Below, one piece after another: positions 10,643 through 22,570 of a stretch of DNA of 64,000 nt. How positions within the stretch are numbered: the first letter of the stretch is position 1; each line of letters begins with the position of its first letter. The DNA is from Prostheceraeus crozeri (taxonomy: Eukaryota; Platyhelminthes; Polycladida; Euryleptidae): positions 372,001-436,000 of the forward strand of contig CAJQUW010000498.1 in the NCBI GenBank assembly GCA_907163375.1, given 5' to 3'. The translations under genes were made by a program, and so were the position numbers. The notes under the pieces were generated by a model that saw only the letters and a list, made by a program, of their open reading frames with translations, did not search any database and was not told where the DNA came from.

Positions 10643-12103
10643 TTCTGAGGCTGTGCTCAAAACTGGCTCATGTCCAGGGCTAAATGCCGCATCTTCAAGA
10701 GGTGGTGCTGGCTGCAGAGAGAGTTGGTGTAGTCTTCGACTCCAGTACTGAGCATCCTCAGAGAAAGCCGCAGTGGAAGCTGGCAGCAGCACTCGGGACT
10801 GCCTCGGAGAAGCGTATATGTTGTCTTCTTCTCCTGAAGAATACGATGGCCCACCCCGCCGTGGATAATGACTCCGCTGACTGGACGCATAGGCGTATGT
10901 GTGCGGTTGCACCTCAGAATCACTGGCGTAGCCAAGAGGTGGTGCTGAAGTAGTGCCGGGTCCAGCGCGTCGTGAATGTCCATGCGGTGTAAGAGCCGTT
11001 GCGTACGGATCATAGGGCACGTTCTGAAGTCCGTAACCGGCGTCCATCGTATATTTGTCGGGCAGGAAGGCGGCAGGTGGCGGGGAGACGGGAAACTGAC
11101 CCCTGGTGCGAGGGCCAGGCATCACAGATGGGCCCGGCCGACGATGAGAAACGGGGCCTGCTCTGGTCCGATGTGAATGGCGCTCCTTCATGCCTGTGGT
11201 GGGAATAGAGTTGGGAATGGGTCGGGTAGGGTAGCCTCGGGGATAGAGGCCGTGCATGGGGTCGTAGGCGTGTGGCACGAGGGGTGGAGGGGGTGGGCCG
11301 AGGATTTGGTGCTGCAGATGGCCCGAAGAAGGATGAGGTTCTCGCGACGTGGCTGAGTGCTCACTCGAGAGACCGCTATCGTTGGAATCTTCGCCCGCTT
11401 GTTGCTCAAGCTGAAGGCGCTTGAGATCAAGCATACGCTGTGGCAAAGATTCTCCGTATACTGGATGATGGCCGGATGGCCCACTAGAAGCGACAGCACT
11501 GCGGGCGATGTCGGTGTACTCCTCTTCGAATCTCTTTCGGATCATCTTCTGCGGGCAGGCCTCCTCAGGGCTCAGTCGGGACGATTTGGCGCTGGTTCGT
11601 CGGACAATGCCCAGTCTGAGGCGTTTGGGGATGGACATAAGCAGCACGACATCGTCGAGGTTGGAACACTGCACCAAATCTACACCATTCACAGACACGA
11701 TCTCATCACCGGCCTGAAGATCACTGTCCTCGATCGGAGAGGCGTGGGCGAGACGCGAGACGAAAATGCCGGTTGTTGTTCGGCGGCCGGGTCGTCCTTC
11801 CCTAATATAAAATCCGAGAGTATGTCCCGGTCTTTTCACGATTTCCACAACACGGAACTCACTACGCTCCTGCTGCTGCTCAGTAGTGTTCTCGGATGTG
11901 CGCGACGAATCCTCCCCACTGCGCTTATTGGTTAATGGAGGATGAGGAGAAGTGCGCGCGCAACGGTCGGGGGTGGTGCCGTCAGGCGGGGATGGCGCGG
12001 ACGGAGCGAAGAAGGTGACGGACTTGCGAGGGGGAACTGGAGGATCCGGAGTTACGTTGAGGCCGGCCTGAGTCATGGCGTCTTTCGTCTGGCTCATTGC
12101 GAC
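10642..12103 (-). CDS. exon of a PDZ-domain protein, resembling invertebrate Syd-1/RhoGAP100F
   Basis: A GC-rich exon in an AT-rich neighbourhood. On the minus strand it follows an acceptor (...ctctacag, AG at about 12104-12105), and GTCGCA leads into an ATG at 12097. It ends at a donor, AG|GTAAGT, at 10642/10641, one base into a codon. The 485 codons contain a proline-rich start, then a PDZ domain at residues about 81-167. The carboxylate-binding loop is TLGFYIREG (93-101), followed by GIFVSRLA, GDEIVSVNGVD and LDDVVLLMSIPKRL. The rest is low-complexity, with a proline run (268-272) and many Ser/Pro/His. The GFYIREG...SLDDVVxxMSIPRRL style matches, from memory, the PDZ of Syd-1, a presynaptic-assembly RhoGAP that also has C2 and RhoGAP domains. 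Those would lie on later exons, not seen in this window. GTC GCA before the ATG is open, so the exon could be internal. PAR-6 is the main alternative. The PDZ call is secure; the family is inferred. Confidence 0.85.
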
Positions 12104-12691
12104 CTGTAGAGTGGATGATGATTATGTGAACTAAAATGTGTTATGGGAATCATGCGGATTATATTAGTGAAAGGATTAAAAATCACTTCTAGAATAAGAG
12201 AAATTTTTGAATTATCCACAAAAAATTAAATTCTGTTCTCTCTCTCTCCGTGTCTCGATTGATAATGTTGACTGTCCTTTGCAATTATTCCTCCAGCAGA
12301 ATCCATTCGATAGTACGGTAGTGAATTCAAATTACACACGGCTTCAATTCAATACGTGCATCTACTGCACTACATGACCATTTGAATAACGATTTTTATT
12401 TAGTTTGTAATATCGTTATCAATAAAATAATCAAAATTACTTATCGTTCGTATCTCGCATTATTTTATACTCTCATTGTAATATTATCTTTTTTACGTTT
12501 ATGCTGCCAATCACGGAATTTTTTAAGTCATTTTTACTATGTAACCATTTGTTCGAGAGGACACTTTAGGACTATACGCTTAAGACAGCATTTCAGGAGT
12601 AAGTCTATACTCTCTACGAGCACTGGTGCTCGTACTGATGCTCACTTTGATGAGTTTTATTCCAAGCATCCACGGGTAAATCTCAAAGAGC
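12104..12691. other. intron or upstream flank of the PDZ exon
   Basis: AT-rich and without a recognisable exon on either strand. A short CT run sits at about 12236-12250. It ends at the target duplication of the next hAT-type element, so that element probably lies in an intron or 5' flank of the PDZ gene. Confidence 0.5.
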
Positions 12692-12699
12692 GCAGTAGG

Positions 12700-14353
12700 C
12701 AGAGCTGGAAAAATTCCACCAAAATTTTTTAATTCCAATTCCGGAGCAGAAATTTCAATTCCAATTCCAGTCGAAACAGTTCAATTCAATTCCAATTCCA
12801 ATTCCATAATAAGATTCAATTCCGATAATTGCATGTCTCGTATAGTGTATTATGTTAATGCATCTAACGTTTGTTCGTTTCAATCTAACCCATGTGCCCT
12901 TATCCTATCCTCCTTGTTCCTGTGTCCCGTTCCCTGCGTCGTTCCTATGTGCGTTTTCATGTTCATAGTTCATATTTCTTGTGTACATGTATACATGTAT
13001 ATGTAACCGGTCAGCCTACGCCATTTTCGTTTCGTAAACGAGATATTCAATATCTCGTGAAAAAAAGAAAAGAAAGTTAACGATCAGCAAAGAATCAAAC
13101 GCTGAGAGAGATGAGATGCGAATAAATCTATTAATAAACTGACAGAAGAAAGAAATTCAATGTGCGAATTACGTGATTGTTGATGAAAGAAAAAACGTCG
13201 ATAAAAATGATATCATGAAAACTGATTAATGGTCCATGTTAAAAAAGGAGATTAAAATTCCGTGATAAGAGCGAAATGTGGTCGAAAGCTAACGAGCAGA
13301 GATTAAAGAAAACTCTTTCAATTTTCAAAAGAAAGTGGTTTTATGGTCAAGTCTCAAAAATTTGTATAAATTAGAAACTATGAGAAATTGACACAACAAC
13401 AACACATGCGACATCTTCAGCAGCTGTTAGAAGAACTCTGGGATCTCGCGGTGTAACTTAACTACAGAAGTAGCAACAACAACTGCCAGCGAACAACAAC
13501 ACAGAAGCGTGCACGGCAACACATCAGCGAGCGCGGTTGAAGATTGACGGTATAAGTGACACTGATATTTGTGATATTATTTTGGTATAAGTGAGTCCGA
13601 TCGAATTGGAGTGAATTCAACATTAAGAAGTGAACTGTAAGTTTAAAGCTTTTCTTTTTTCGTTGCGTATCGTATCTATATAACTATAGTCTTAAAAATT
13701 AATATTGTTAATTGTTGTCATTGGAAGCTGAATAATATTTCATGTAATTGAATAATTAATTATTAGAATAATTTGTTGACACTGTCTATATTGTGATTTG
13801 AACTGACAGGGTTGCTGCCCTTTAATGCAGCGTTATATTTCCTCTTTCCAAACCAACTGTTTTTCGTGTGTACAACAATTAAGTTAATCTCCAATTTTTG
13901 TGCTTATCCTATCAAGAACTAAATTCAACAACTGTTTTATTTTAATTAATTATCTTACTTGATAAATAACTAAATAACAGATTGAACAAAGATGATTGTC
14001 TTTTCATTGTCTGCTTAATCGCTGAATTAACATTGTCCGGGGCTGTAGGCCTATCGAAGTCACAAAAAACACCTTTTATTCGACTATAGAATAAAGCTCC
14101 CTCTGTCGATCTATCTCTCTCTTATCTCTGCGTGCAGTTAACACAACCGCCGAGTATTGTGATTTCAATTTTTGTACAAATAGATTTATCACAGGTCTAT
14201 CGAACAAATGGAATTGAGGTTTATCAAGGTCAATTCCAATTCCAATTCCAGTAGATTTAAATATCGTCAATTCCAATTCCAATTCTAATTCCGACGAAAA
14301 ATGGAATTAATTCCGGGTCGGAATTAATTCCAATTCCGACTTTTCCAACTCTG
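12700..14353. mobile_element. non-autonomous hAT-type element with AATTCC subterminal arrays
   Basis: The ends are CAGAGCTGGAAAAATTCC (left) and CAGAGTTGGAAAAGTCGG (right, reverse-complemented). They are flanked by a perfect 8-bp duplication GCAGTAGG (12692-12699 and 14354-14361), as expected of hAT. Just inside both ends are many copies of AATTCC/GGAATT (about 12750-12825 and 14225-14338). The 1.65-kb interior has no transposase frame. It is AT-rich with one less AT-rich block at about 13390-13560. Mobilisation would need a transposase from elsewhere. Confidence 0.85.
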
Positions 14354-14361
14354 GCAGTAGG

Positions 14362-14624
14362 TCTAAAGTTTATATAAGTCTGAGCTTCTGTGCTAAGTCT
14401 TTAAGTAAATATGTAAATAAAATTGTAAAGTAAAAGTTTGTGCTTGCAAGCATGCTCGTATATTCTTGTTTATCTTACATGTACATGCATTTCATTTTTA
14501 TGCTATCAACTATTACATTCATTTGGCTATAAGTAAACTGGTAAATTTGGATATTTATGCGATCGTGTTCCATGAGTTATAGATGATCATAAAAACGGAT
14601 ATAATTGCTTAAATTGCCTGCTAA
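14362..14624. other. short non-coding spacer
   Basis: Nothing recognised between the hAT-type element and the palindromic element. Confidence 0.5.
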
Positions 14625-15639
14625 TCATGTTGCATAACAACGTGCCATTCATCATTCGAGAGTTTGCATTCCCAGCTTTCAAATGACCTATGATAGATTT
14701 GTATCCGTTATTGCATTTGCTGAGCAGTGCTCAAAATCTAAAAATCACTCAATTTACAAATTGTAATCATTTAATAAGAAGACATGTGAGTATGGCAAGG
14801 AATCAGGCACGGGGAGAGCGAACATTTTCTGAGCTCTGTTATAGTGTACTGGTCATCAAAATAGGTAAACTAGGAAAGATAGTGATATCGAGAAGTTAAC
14901 ACAAAATTATGACTGTTTTGGTTGAAAATGTTATATTCTCACTTTTACATCAAAAAGGTTCATGTTTGGTATCTTCAAAATCCTTTCGATGCAACGAATG
15001 CATGCGAATGTGTAAGTTTCATTCAAATGTTCACCGCTTCTTTTTCAATGTTTTTTCATAACCTCTAAAGTGCACTAACATGGAAAGTAAACATTCTGCA
15101 GTCTCTGTAAGAGAAGAAGGACATGCTATCGCTAATTCTTTTGTTTTGAACCTTCGTTCACCTAGCATGTTGTTTGTGCACTTTATAGGTTATGGGGAAA
15201 ATACTGAAGAAGTTTGAAAAAAACTATTGAACCTATTTGAATAAAACTCACATATTTGCATTACCTACTCGAAAGGATTCTGAAGATACCAAAAATGAGC
15301 CGTTTTGATGAAATAGCGAGAAAAAATGTTACATTTCCTGTCAAAAGAGTCATTATTTTGTGATAACTTCTCAATATCATTAATTTTTTCCAAATACACC
15401 AATTTTGATGGTCAGTGTATCATAAGAGAGCTCAGAAAATGCTCGCTCTTCCCATGCCCGATTCCTTATCACACTCACATACCTTCTCATTGAAAATTTG
15501 CGATTTGTAAATTGAGTGATTTTCAAATTTTGAGCACTGGTCAGCAAATGCAGTTACGGATGCAAATCCATCATAAGTCATTTGAAAGCTGAGAATGCAA
15601 GCTCTCGAATGACGTATGGCACGTTGTTGTGCGACACGA
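14625..15639. mobile_element. fold-back (long inverted repeat) element of about 1 kb
   Basis: Two arms of about 450-465 bp in opposite orientation (about 14625-15075 and 15175-15639), separated by a ~100-bp loop. For example, cattcgagag...tttgcattc...agctttcaaatgac on the left recurs reverse-complemented on the right, as do the segments around ctcaatttacaaat, ttttctgagctct and tatcttca.aatcctttcga. By eye identity is roughly 80-85 percent, with many C/T and G/A differences. No clear target duplication and no transposase frame were seen. Transcripts through it would form long double-stranded RNA. Confidence 0.8.
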
Positions 15640-15896
15640 CTGGAAGGTATGAGAATCAATTGAATTTCAGCGTAATTTAGGTGGTGCGTTTTTTATGATC
15701 AGCTCTGTAGCTTTTTTGATTGTGAAAATTTGTTGTATATCCTCTCGTAGCAATCTGATAATTTGTTTAAGGAAATTTTTTTCGATAAAGAATGAGTTCA
15801 AACGTTCTAATAGGTCAGCCAGGATGACTAATAGCTAAAATAAAGTGTACAGACTCGAGGGTTCTTCCATAATAAGTAGCCTGAGCACAAAAATTT
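15640..15896. other. short non-coding spacer
   Basis: Nothing recognised. Confidence 0.5.
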
Positions 15897-15909
15897 GGAA
15901 TTAACTGTG

Positions 15910-16495
15910 TAAAGTGAATTGCTTTCGCTGTAACAAATAAGATGTTGTTTAAGGACCTGTTCACCGGTCAATTACGTCATACTACAATTGGATCTACGTA
16001 ATCTTAACTATCAAACAATAACAATTCATGATATTGAAATGTCATGCATGTAATGCGTAACACGTGTATTATACTGTAATTTTGGTAAAAGATTTTCAAT
16101 ACTTGGAAGAAACAAAAAGACGATTTCACCAACGCATAAGTGAACACATGAAAGGCAACTCGACAGAAAGTACTCACTTAAGTAGATGTACTACATGCAG
16201 CAATAAAATACATGACTGCTTTTAAGTTGAATATCAAGGTAGAAATAACTTGAAAATTAGAATCTTCGAAGCGATTAAAATAAATGAAAAATTACCTTAT
16301 ACATTGAATAGAGCTTTAGGATATAACGGTAAATTAGTATTTCTAAAAGTCTTTTGTTAAAATTACAGTATAATACACGTATTGCACATTACATGTATGA
16401 CATTTCAACATCATGAATTGTTGTTGTTTGATTTTTCAGATTACGTTGATCTATGTATGACGTAACTGACCAGTGAACAGGTCCTTAAACAACAT
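15910..16495 (+). mobile_element. GIY-YIG (Penelope-like) remnant with ~150-bp inverted repeats
   Basis: Inverted repeats of about 150 bp run 15942-16096 and 16344-16495 (both begin ATGTTGTTTAAGGACCTGTT from the outside). A near-identical 13-bp direct repeat, GGAATTAACTGTG at 15897-15909 and GGAATTAACTTTG at 16496-16508, lies outside and is best read as a target-site duplication. The interior encodes the GIY-YIG-like peptide described next. Penelope-like elements are known to leave copies with terminal or inverted repeats, which fits. The reverse transcriptase part is absent. Confidence 0.65.
16097..16360 (+). pseudogene. C-terminal part of a GIY-YIG endonuclease domain
   Basis: An 88-codon stretch with one internal TAA. 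It begins QYLEETKRRFHQRISEHMKG, followed by HLSRCTTC, and after the stop LKIRIFEAIKI and PYTLNRALGYNG. The order R...RISEH...C..C...l.I.EA.kI...P.LNR is that of the second half of GIY-YIG endonuclease domains attached to Penelope-like reverse transcriptases, which nick the target DNA. The GIY and YIG motifs themselves are not visible, so the N-terminal part is lost. The coding stretch runs into the right-hand inverted repeat. The family call is inference from motif order. Confidence 0.55.
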
Positions 16496-16508
16496 GGAAT
16501 TAACTTTG

Positions 16509-19500
16509 CTTTATAGGAACAAGGCTTGCTTTTAATGTTGTACTTTATTTAAGCATTGTGAATACGCAAGAAATGTGAAAATGTGTGCTTAACACGCCTT
16601 CTAGGTGATAAGATAGTAAAGAATATAAAACAAAACACCAGTTCGGCTAATTTTACATCGGTATGGTAATTGCCTCTGAAAGCGATAGCACGACAGGAAA
16701 CAATTCATAAGGCTTTTAAACTTTCCATAATGTTCTCCCTGGATTTGCCGCATCTCATGCAGTGAATGTCTCGTCTCCGTTTGAAACTTTGACTTCTTGG
16801 AGCGCTTGCTTCGAAAGTCTGTTGACCCAGCGGTCACACTGATTAAAATCAGAACTGTAAGGCGCTTACTTGTTGCGAGAAATATTTTGTCCCTCAAAAA
16901 GTTGAAAGATTTTTTGCAGAAGCAAGGCAGTGGGCATTGTCATGTTGCCACCGTAGAGAGGAAATGTGCATTGCTCGGGATTTCAGCTTACACTTAAACT
17001 CGCCATGTTGAGCACAAATTCAGTGCATCCGTCATCAATGTTCTTCAGTTCATTTGATTCCTCGTTCATCTGACGTTTTTCTTCGTTCACTCAGTTTGCC
17101 GCTCATTTTGAATTTGCATTAAGCCGTTCAATTGCTTCCTTCACATTGTGAGACGGTACAAATGTGGAAGGGCGGTTGCGGCCTTTTTCCTCGAAGGCGG
17201 ATGATTATTATTAGTAAAATTCGAATATTCAAATCTGTTCTCATCTTCAAGTGAGGAAGCAACTCAATATCTAAAAATTCTATTTGCCTTCCGTTTTCAA
17301 AGAGTATCACTTACTGGTTATTACTGATAGATTAGCTTTGACGAAATGTCAGCAGCTTAATTAATAGCCCAGGAAACAATTAATTTAAATTTTAAATAGT
17401 TGAAGCCGCTATCTATATCGCCTATGATCTCGCATTGTCGCCATCTTTCATTGCTTTGCAAAGTGGCAATCTATTGACTTAACGTCACATTGTCCGCAGA
17501 AGTAATTGGTCCAATTATTGATAATAATTATCTCGTCAATTCAAAAAATTGTATGAGTTATCATCACTGAATTTATAAATTTATGAATTTTCATTGCTGT
17601 GCTGGATGAAAATCAATGATTTTAATGGTCAATTTCTGCAAAGAGATGCCCCGGAGTTTTTCATATTTTCCGCCTGATACAAAAAATAGGATTTCGATGT
17701 ATATTCTTTTTATATCAATGATAACTAAGAATTTTGCGGCCATGTATGTTAGGCCTACGTGTGAGACGAAAAAATTGCGATTGTGATGAAATTTTGAATA
17801 CTTACGAAACTGCACTTTTCTGAATAAACATTAGTGACTTTGAGACATGAGAAAAATCCTTGCATAACTCATCTGCATGATTCCAAAATTGAAAATACTT
17901 CAAACCAGGAACCTGCCAAAATCATATACATGCACAGTATATCAATTTGAAAGCTTGCAAGTCTTTGCTAGGAGTTTTGAAAATTTGATATCGAGACATT
18001 TAAATAGAAAATATCAATCTACTCGAAATCTTTGCTTGTTGACGATTATCATTTAAGGCAACCTATATGTGGCGATAATAAATTTTCCGCAACTTTCGAT
18101 TCATTTGCTCCCACCAAAATTTAGTGTCCTCATTTGTTGATGATCTAGAAAATGACGTCGTAAAATGCTTGCTGATGATCTAATAAAATACTTTAAGGTA
18201 GGATCATATACAAAACGGATCGACAGAATTCTGTGATCCATGTATATATATACATAGATATCTGAGATACCACCTATACAGTTAGGCTTTAGAATATGAA
18301 ATTTAGAATTTAATTACTAGACAACAAAATAATTGGAATTGTGGACACAGGGAAGAGCACTGTCAGTAAATCAATGTCAATATATTGATTGGAATTGGAA
18401 CAATTAGAAAAACATTCTTTCAGTTCGTCATTCAGTTCATGAACGGCAAATTCTTACTTCAGTTCAGTGGTGGAAACTGAAACATCACGCTCGCTGAGTT
18501 CCCTCGTTCACCGGTAAACGCCAGAAAACCTCGTTTGATCACTCACTCACTCATTCAAAAGTTCGAATACACTGGCCAGCATCCATTGACGTCTCAGAAT
18601 CAGCAGCATCGACAGAGATCTTTTTGTTCGCTGTTAAAGCCACCAGAAGAATGACATTGCGATTCGTGATCTTGTGCTTGACAAGTGCGAGTTCGGACTG
18701 TCCTGGAGCAAGCCTTGTTTTGCGTTTTGGTGTTTGGCGTATCATGCAGGGCCCATGTTTCACCTTGTGAGCACCAAAACCAAAAAAGAAAAAAATCTTT
18801 ATAAAGTCTACCTTTGTAAGTCAGTAATGATAGTTTTCTGCAAACGATGTTCTTTCAGTCATGAAGTTCGCAATCGCAAGTTTGATCAAAAATGACCGTG
18901 CCGTTCATGGCAATTATCAGACTATTGATTATACCATCGCTTCCCATTCTGGGGAGATTAATTCAAACGTTGGTTGAGAAGTGTTTCAGTTTCTGAACAC
19001 TGCACATCCGTGCTGCCTCCGTTGCATTACATTTTTTAATTCTCCTCTTGTCCACCAGAAATTGCAGTGTCTCTGATATCAGATAATTTTCGAAGAACAG
19101 CATCGCGCAGGATCATTTGGCATGAAGAGATCTGGTCTCCTCAGCTCCTTTTGAAATATTGTGAAGATACAAAGATCTGTCATGAATGAATACAGTTACA
19201 TTGTGAAAAGCACATTCTTGCCAAATAGCCAATTTTTGCTTCGAATCTTTCCACTCTCGAACATTTTCTCCATGAATGTGAAGGTGATGCATAGATGATG
19301 CCGTGTAAGACTCAAGAGTGATCATGGATTGACGCTTATTTATGGAGTCCTTGCTCCTTAATTTCCTACAGGGCAACGTAACCCCTTTTGAGGGGCAGGT
19401 AAACATTTGGTTACTTAGTTAGTATGCAGAAAAATACCCTGCGAAGAAATCCTGCTGAAATAAAGTACCCTGCGAAAAAAATTACCTGCTTCGTGGAGCT

Positions 19501-22370
19501 TATCAACCTGTGGACATAGAAAGACTTGCAATATCATGCATTACAGTAGGAATACTGTCACAGCTTTATCGGACAAATAAAGCAGATATCCTCAGACGCT
19601 AACGCGTCCTCGGATAGTCTTCTCTCATTCATAGTCTTCATCCATGCTTCATTATTGTCCAAACTATGACAATGTTCCGCTGAACTACCTTGAGATTGCA
19701 TTGAGCTAAAAGTTGCATTATTATTTTCTGAAAGAGGCACTCTATGTCAAATCTACATAGAAATTAAGCATCAGGAAAATTTCTTCGATACTGTGTCCAT
19801 ATCAAGAACACGGATTATCATTTCTAAGAATAACTGTGAGTAGATAGGCATTGCCATAGATTTAATCTTCATTAAGTTAGAACACCCATAATTCGGACAT
19901 AAATGCAAAATGCGTCCTCGTAACCTATGCATTTATGCCCTCTATAAGTGGATATTATTCCTTTATTGACATCTAGTGTGATTTCTATGTTATTAGCGTC
20001 AACAAGTCAAAGAGTATGACTCGCAGTAATTTCGTTACGTAAGGGAAATAGCTTTATTCTCAATATTCTCAGAATATATGCTTTCATTAAATTGACATTC
20101 TATCTCTAAGTAATCTTCGCTCGAGAACTCCTATGAACTGAAGAAGTAAGAAGTTCTCTGACTTAAATGTAAAAAGAATCGAGGAATTCAATTCCCAGCC
20201 TGGGAACGAACAATCTGTTCATTAGGTTAGAACGTCACCTCAACTGAAAGATCGCCTAAGATTATAAATGTCGCTAAATGTCCACAACGGCGTGAAATGT
20301 GTCTTAGAAGTCTTTGAGGACGAAGAATTGATCCTAAAAGCACTTTAAGTGCTGATGAGAACTCGACTCATTCTTTGTCTTTTCAACTCAACTTGAGAGA
20401 AGAACACTAACTAATCTTCAACAATGTCAACCGCGGAGAAAGTGAGGCTATAGTGACGAAGTTAATGGAAATTGGTAAGCTAGACAGTTATTTCGTCTCA
20501 ACGGTCGCCATAGGATGATATTGATGGCGTCATTGAGATGAGTAAAAGAGATTGAAGTTTTAAATGACTGTGGCTATTGTTAACGAATGATTTGTACAAT
20601 TTTTCTGGGTAATTATAACGGCCTAGAAAAGCTCTCGTCTAATCGAAGAACAAACTTTCGTTCGGTTTGTTTTAACGCTGCCAGCATTTAATTGATTGTA
20701 AAAATTCTTTCCCATAATTTGTTGGAATATTAAACAGAATGATTCAATCGTGAGAACATTTATTTTCATTAAATGAGGTGTTTATTACTTTGTCTTCATA
20801 ACGACGTGAAACATAGAACATCTGTATATTAAGTGTTGTGGAAAATTATTAAGAGAAAGGATTTTATGTTCATTGATCAGTAATACGTTTCAAATCCGGT
20901 TTATGGTATCAACAATGAAGCAACATGCATCAGTTGCTACAGAAAAATATAAAGCAGCAAATGAATGACGAGTTAGCAAATGAGATACACCAAAGGTTTC
21001 GAAGACATTGCTTTTCATGTAATTATTATTCTTGATTAAGCAATTCGTTGCGAAAACCCAAAGCATCATTTTCAGATTCGGAAATGAAAATTGAAAGAGA
21101 TTGCTTATGAATATAACTAGCAATTCAATGTTCTTTCTGAATGAGCAGAGTAAGCTATATTACAATCGGCAGACTTGATGAAGGCTTGTTAACAATGCTA
21201 GCTGACACTTTTGACATGGATCAGAGTTTGCATAAATATGCAATATACATATCTTTCAATAAGAGACGCATCTATCAATTTTTTTCCAACTAGAATTGAT
21301 ACTGAAATAAGCATGTATTTTTATTTAATTTTTGTTTATTAGCATAACAGAGCACGTAGACTCTAATAAGACACTTCCTCTAATATCATATGGCATCGGA
21401 TTTTGATGTTTTCCAGGATACTCCCCCAGGGAATGCGATAAAGCAAGGGTATCTAAATTTCCCATGGGAATGTGACTGTGTGCCTGGAATCATTTCCACA
21501 TGGGACCGCTACAGAGAAAATGTTCGACTGCAGACGATTGGCGGCGATGGCAGTCAGTTGGCAGGCGTATTCGATCACATACACGTAACCGTTCATTTTT
21601 AAAGCAGTTTTTCAACCTTCCTACTAATTTCACTTATATAAGTCTGCAATGTTGTAGATCATTCTCGATTGTGCTTGACACAAGACATTACTCCACATGC
21701 CATGTTTGACTCCGTACCCATGTACATCTCTCTTATTGGCTAGCAGTGACTGATTAATAGAGCAATGACCAAAATTCTAATCAAAAACCTGTATTCACAT
21801 TGGCAGTAATCATTTTTGCTGTTTTGTCTTCGATTTTGCTAGATTTTCAAAAAAAGAGAGTGATATATAAATGGTTCGACAATTTGATCTGATTCTTTTA
21901 ATTTCAAGTAGGTTTCCCTAATTTACTGAGATAGAAGACGTATTTTTTCGGCCTACATCGTCAGCAACTATCAAGCGACTGCTTCATGCTCAAACTGATG
22001 GTCGACAATAACTTAATTGCATGTGACTAGTGCAATTGGATTTTCAGTTGTATAATGAGAGAAGGATTCTTATTGTCTCGGACAAAAAGACCAGTACTAG
22101 AGCCATATTTCAAAACTTCTCTTAAAAAATTATTTTTGAAGATTTTTCTAAATCGTGTTGTAGACCCTTCCAGAAATTAACGAGTATTATATAGTTGTCG
22201 ATAGGCATGTAATTATTATATCTACAACGAGAGGAGACCATGACAGATGAGTCAACGATTACGATTTTTTCCATGGCAATGGCTTTCCAGTGAAGTCAAT
22301 GCGAATGCTCAGAATGCTACCAAGTAGACACGAACAAATGTCAAGATAGCACGAAAAAGAATGCTATGCA
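16509..22370. other. long non-coding stretch, nothing convincing
   Basis: Almost 6 kb without a supported gene. ORFs of 60-98 codons occur on both strands (for example 16601-16897 minus, 19113-19406 minus, 21390-21602 plus) but none shows a recognisable domain or splice context. A short duplicated phrase taccctgcgaa(g/a) lies at 19434-19473. Confidence 0.5.
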
Positions 22371-22376
22371 TGCATT

Positions 22377-22570
22377 GTGGCTCTGTGGTGGAGTGTTCGC
22401 TGTCCGTCCGGGAGAGCTGGGTTCAAACCAAGATCAGGTAAAACCTAAGACTATAGTAGCGCTCTGCATTCAGGATCAGCACAAAAGAATAACAGTGGGC
22501 GCATAACAACAGTGGCATAAGAAAGTTCATGCACATGTTAGAAAAGTGCTTGCCTTGTACAGCATGATTC
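22377..22570 (+). mobile_element. tRNA-derived SINE
   Basis: The head GTGGCTCTGTGGTGGAGTG gives a box A-like promoter, and GGGTTCAAACC at about 22420-22429 is a near-consensus box B, so the first ~70 bp look like a decayed tRNA. A non-tRNA body follows with no coding capacity. No target duplication or tail was resolved, so the right edge is a guess. Such elements are transcribed by RNA polymerase III and copied by LINE enzymes. Confidence 0.6.

Noticed and set aside
10684..11935. Plus-strand ORFs of 66-192 codons opposite the PDZ exon
   Set aside because: They are shadows of the GC-rich minus-strand exon, which has the PDZ motifs and good splice sites.
16601..16897. 98-codon minus-strand ORF as a gene
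   Set aside because: No domain, no splice signals, and AT-rich codon use like the background.
22377..22445. Functional tRNA gene
   Set aside because: Promoter boxes are present but acceptor and anticodon stems do not form; a SINE head fits better.
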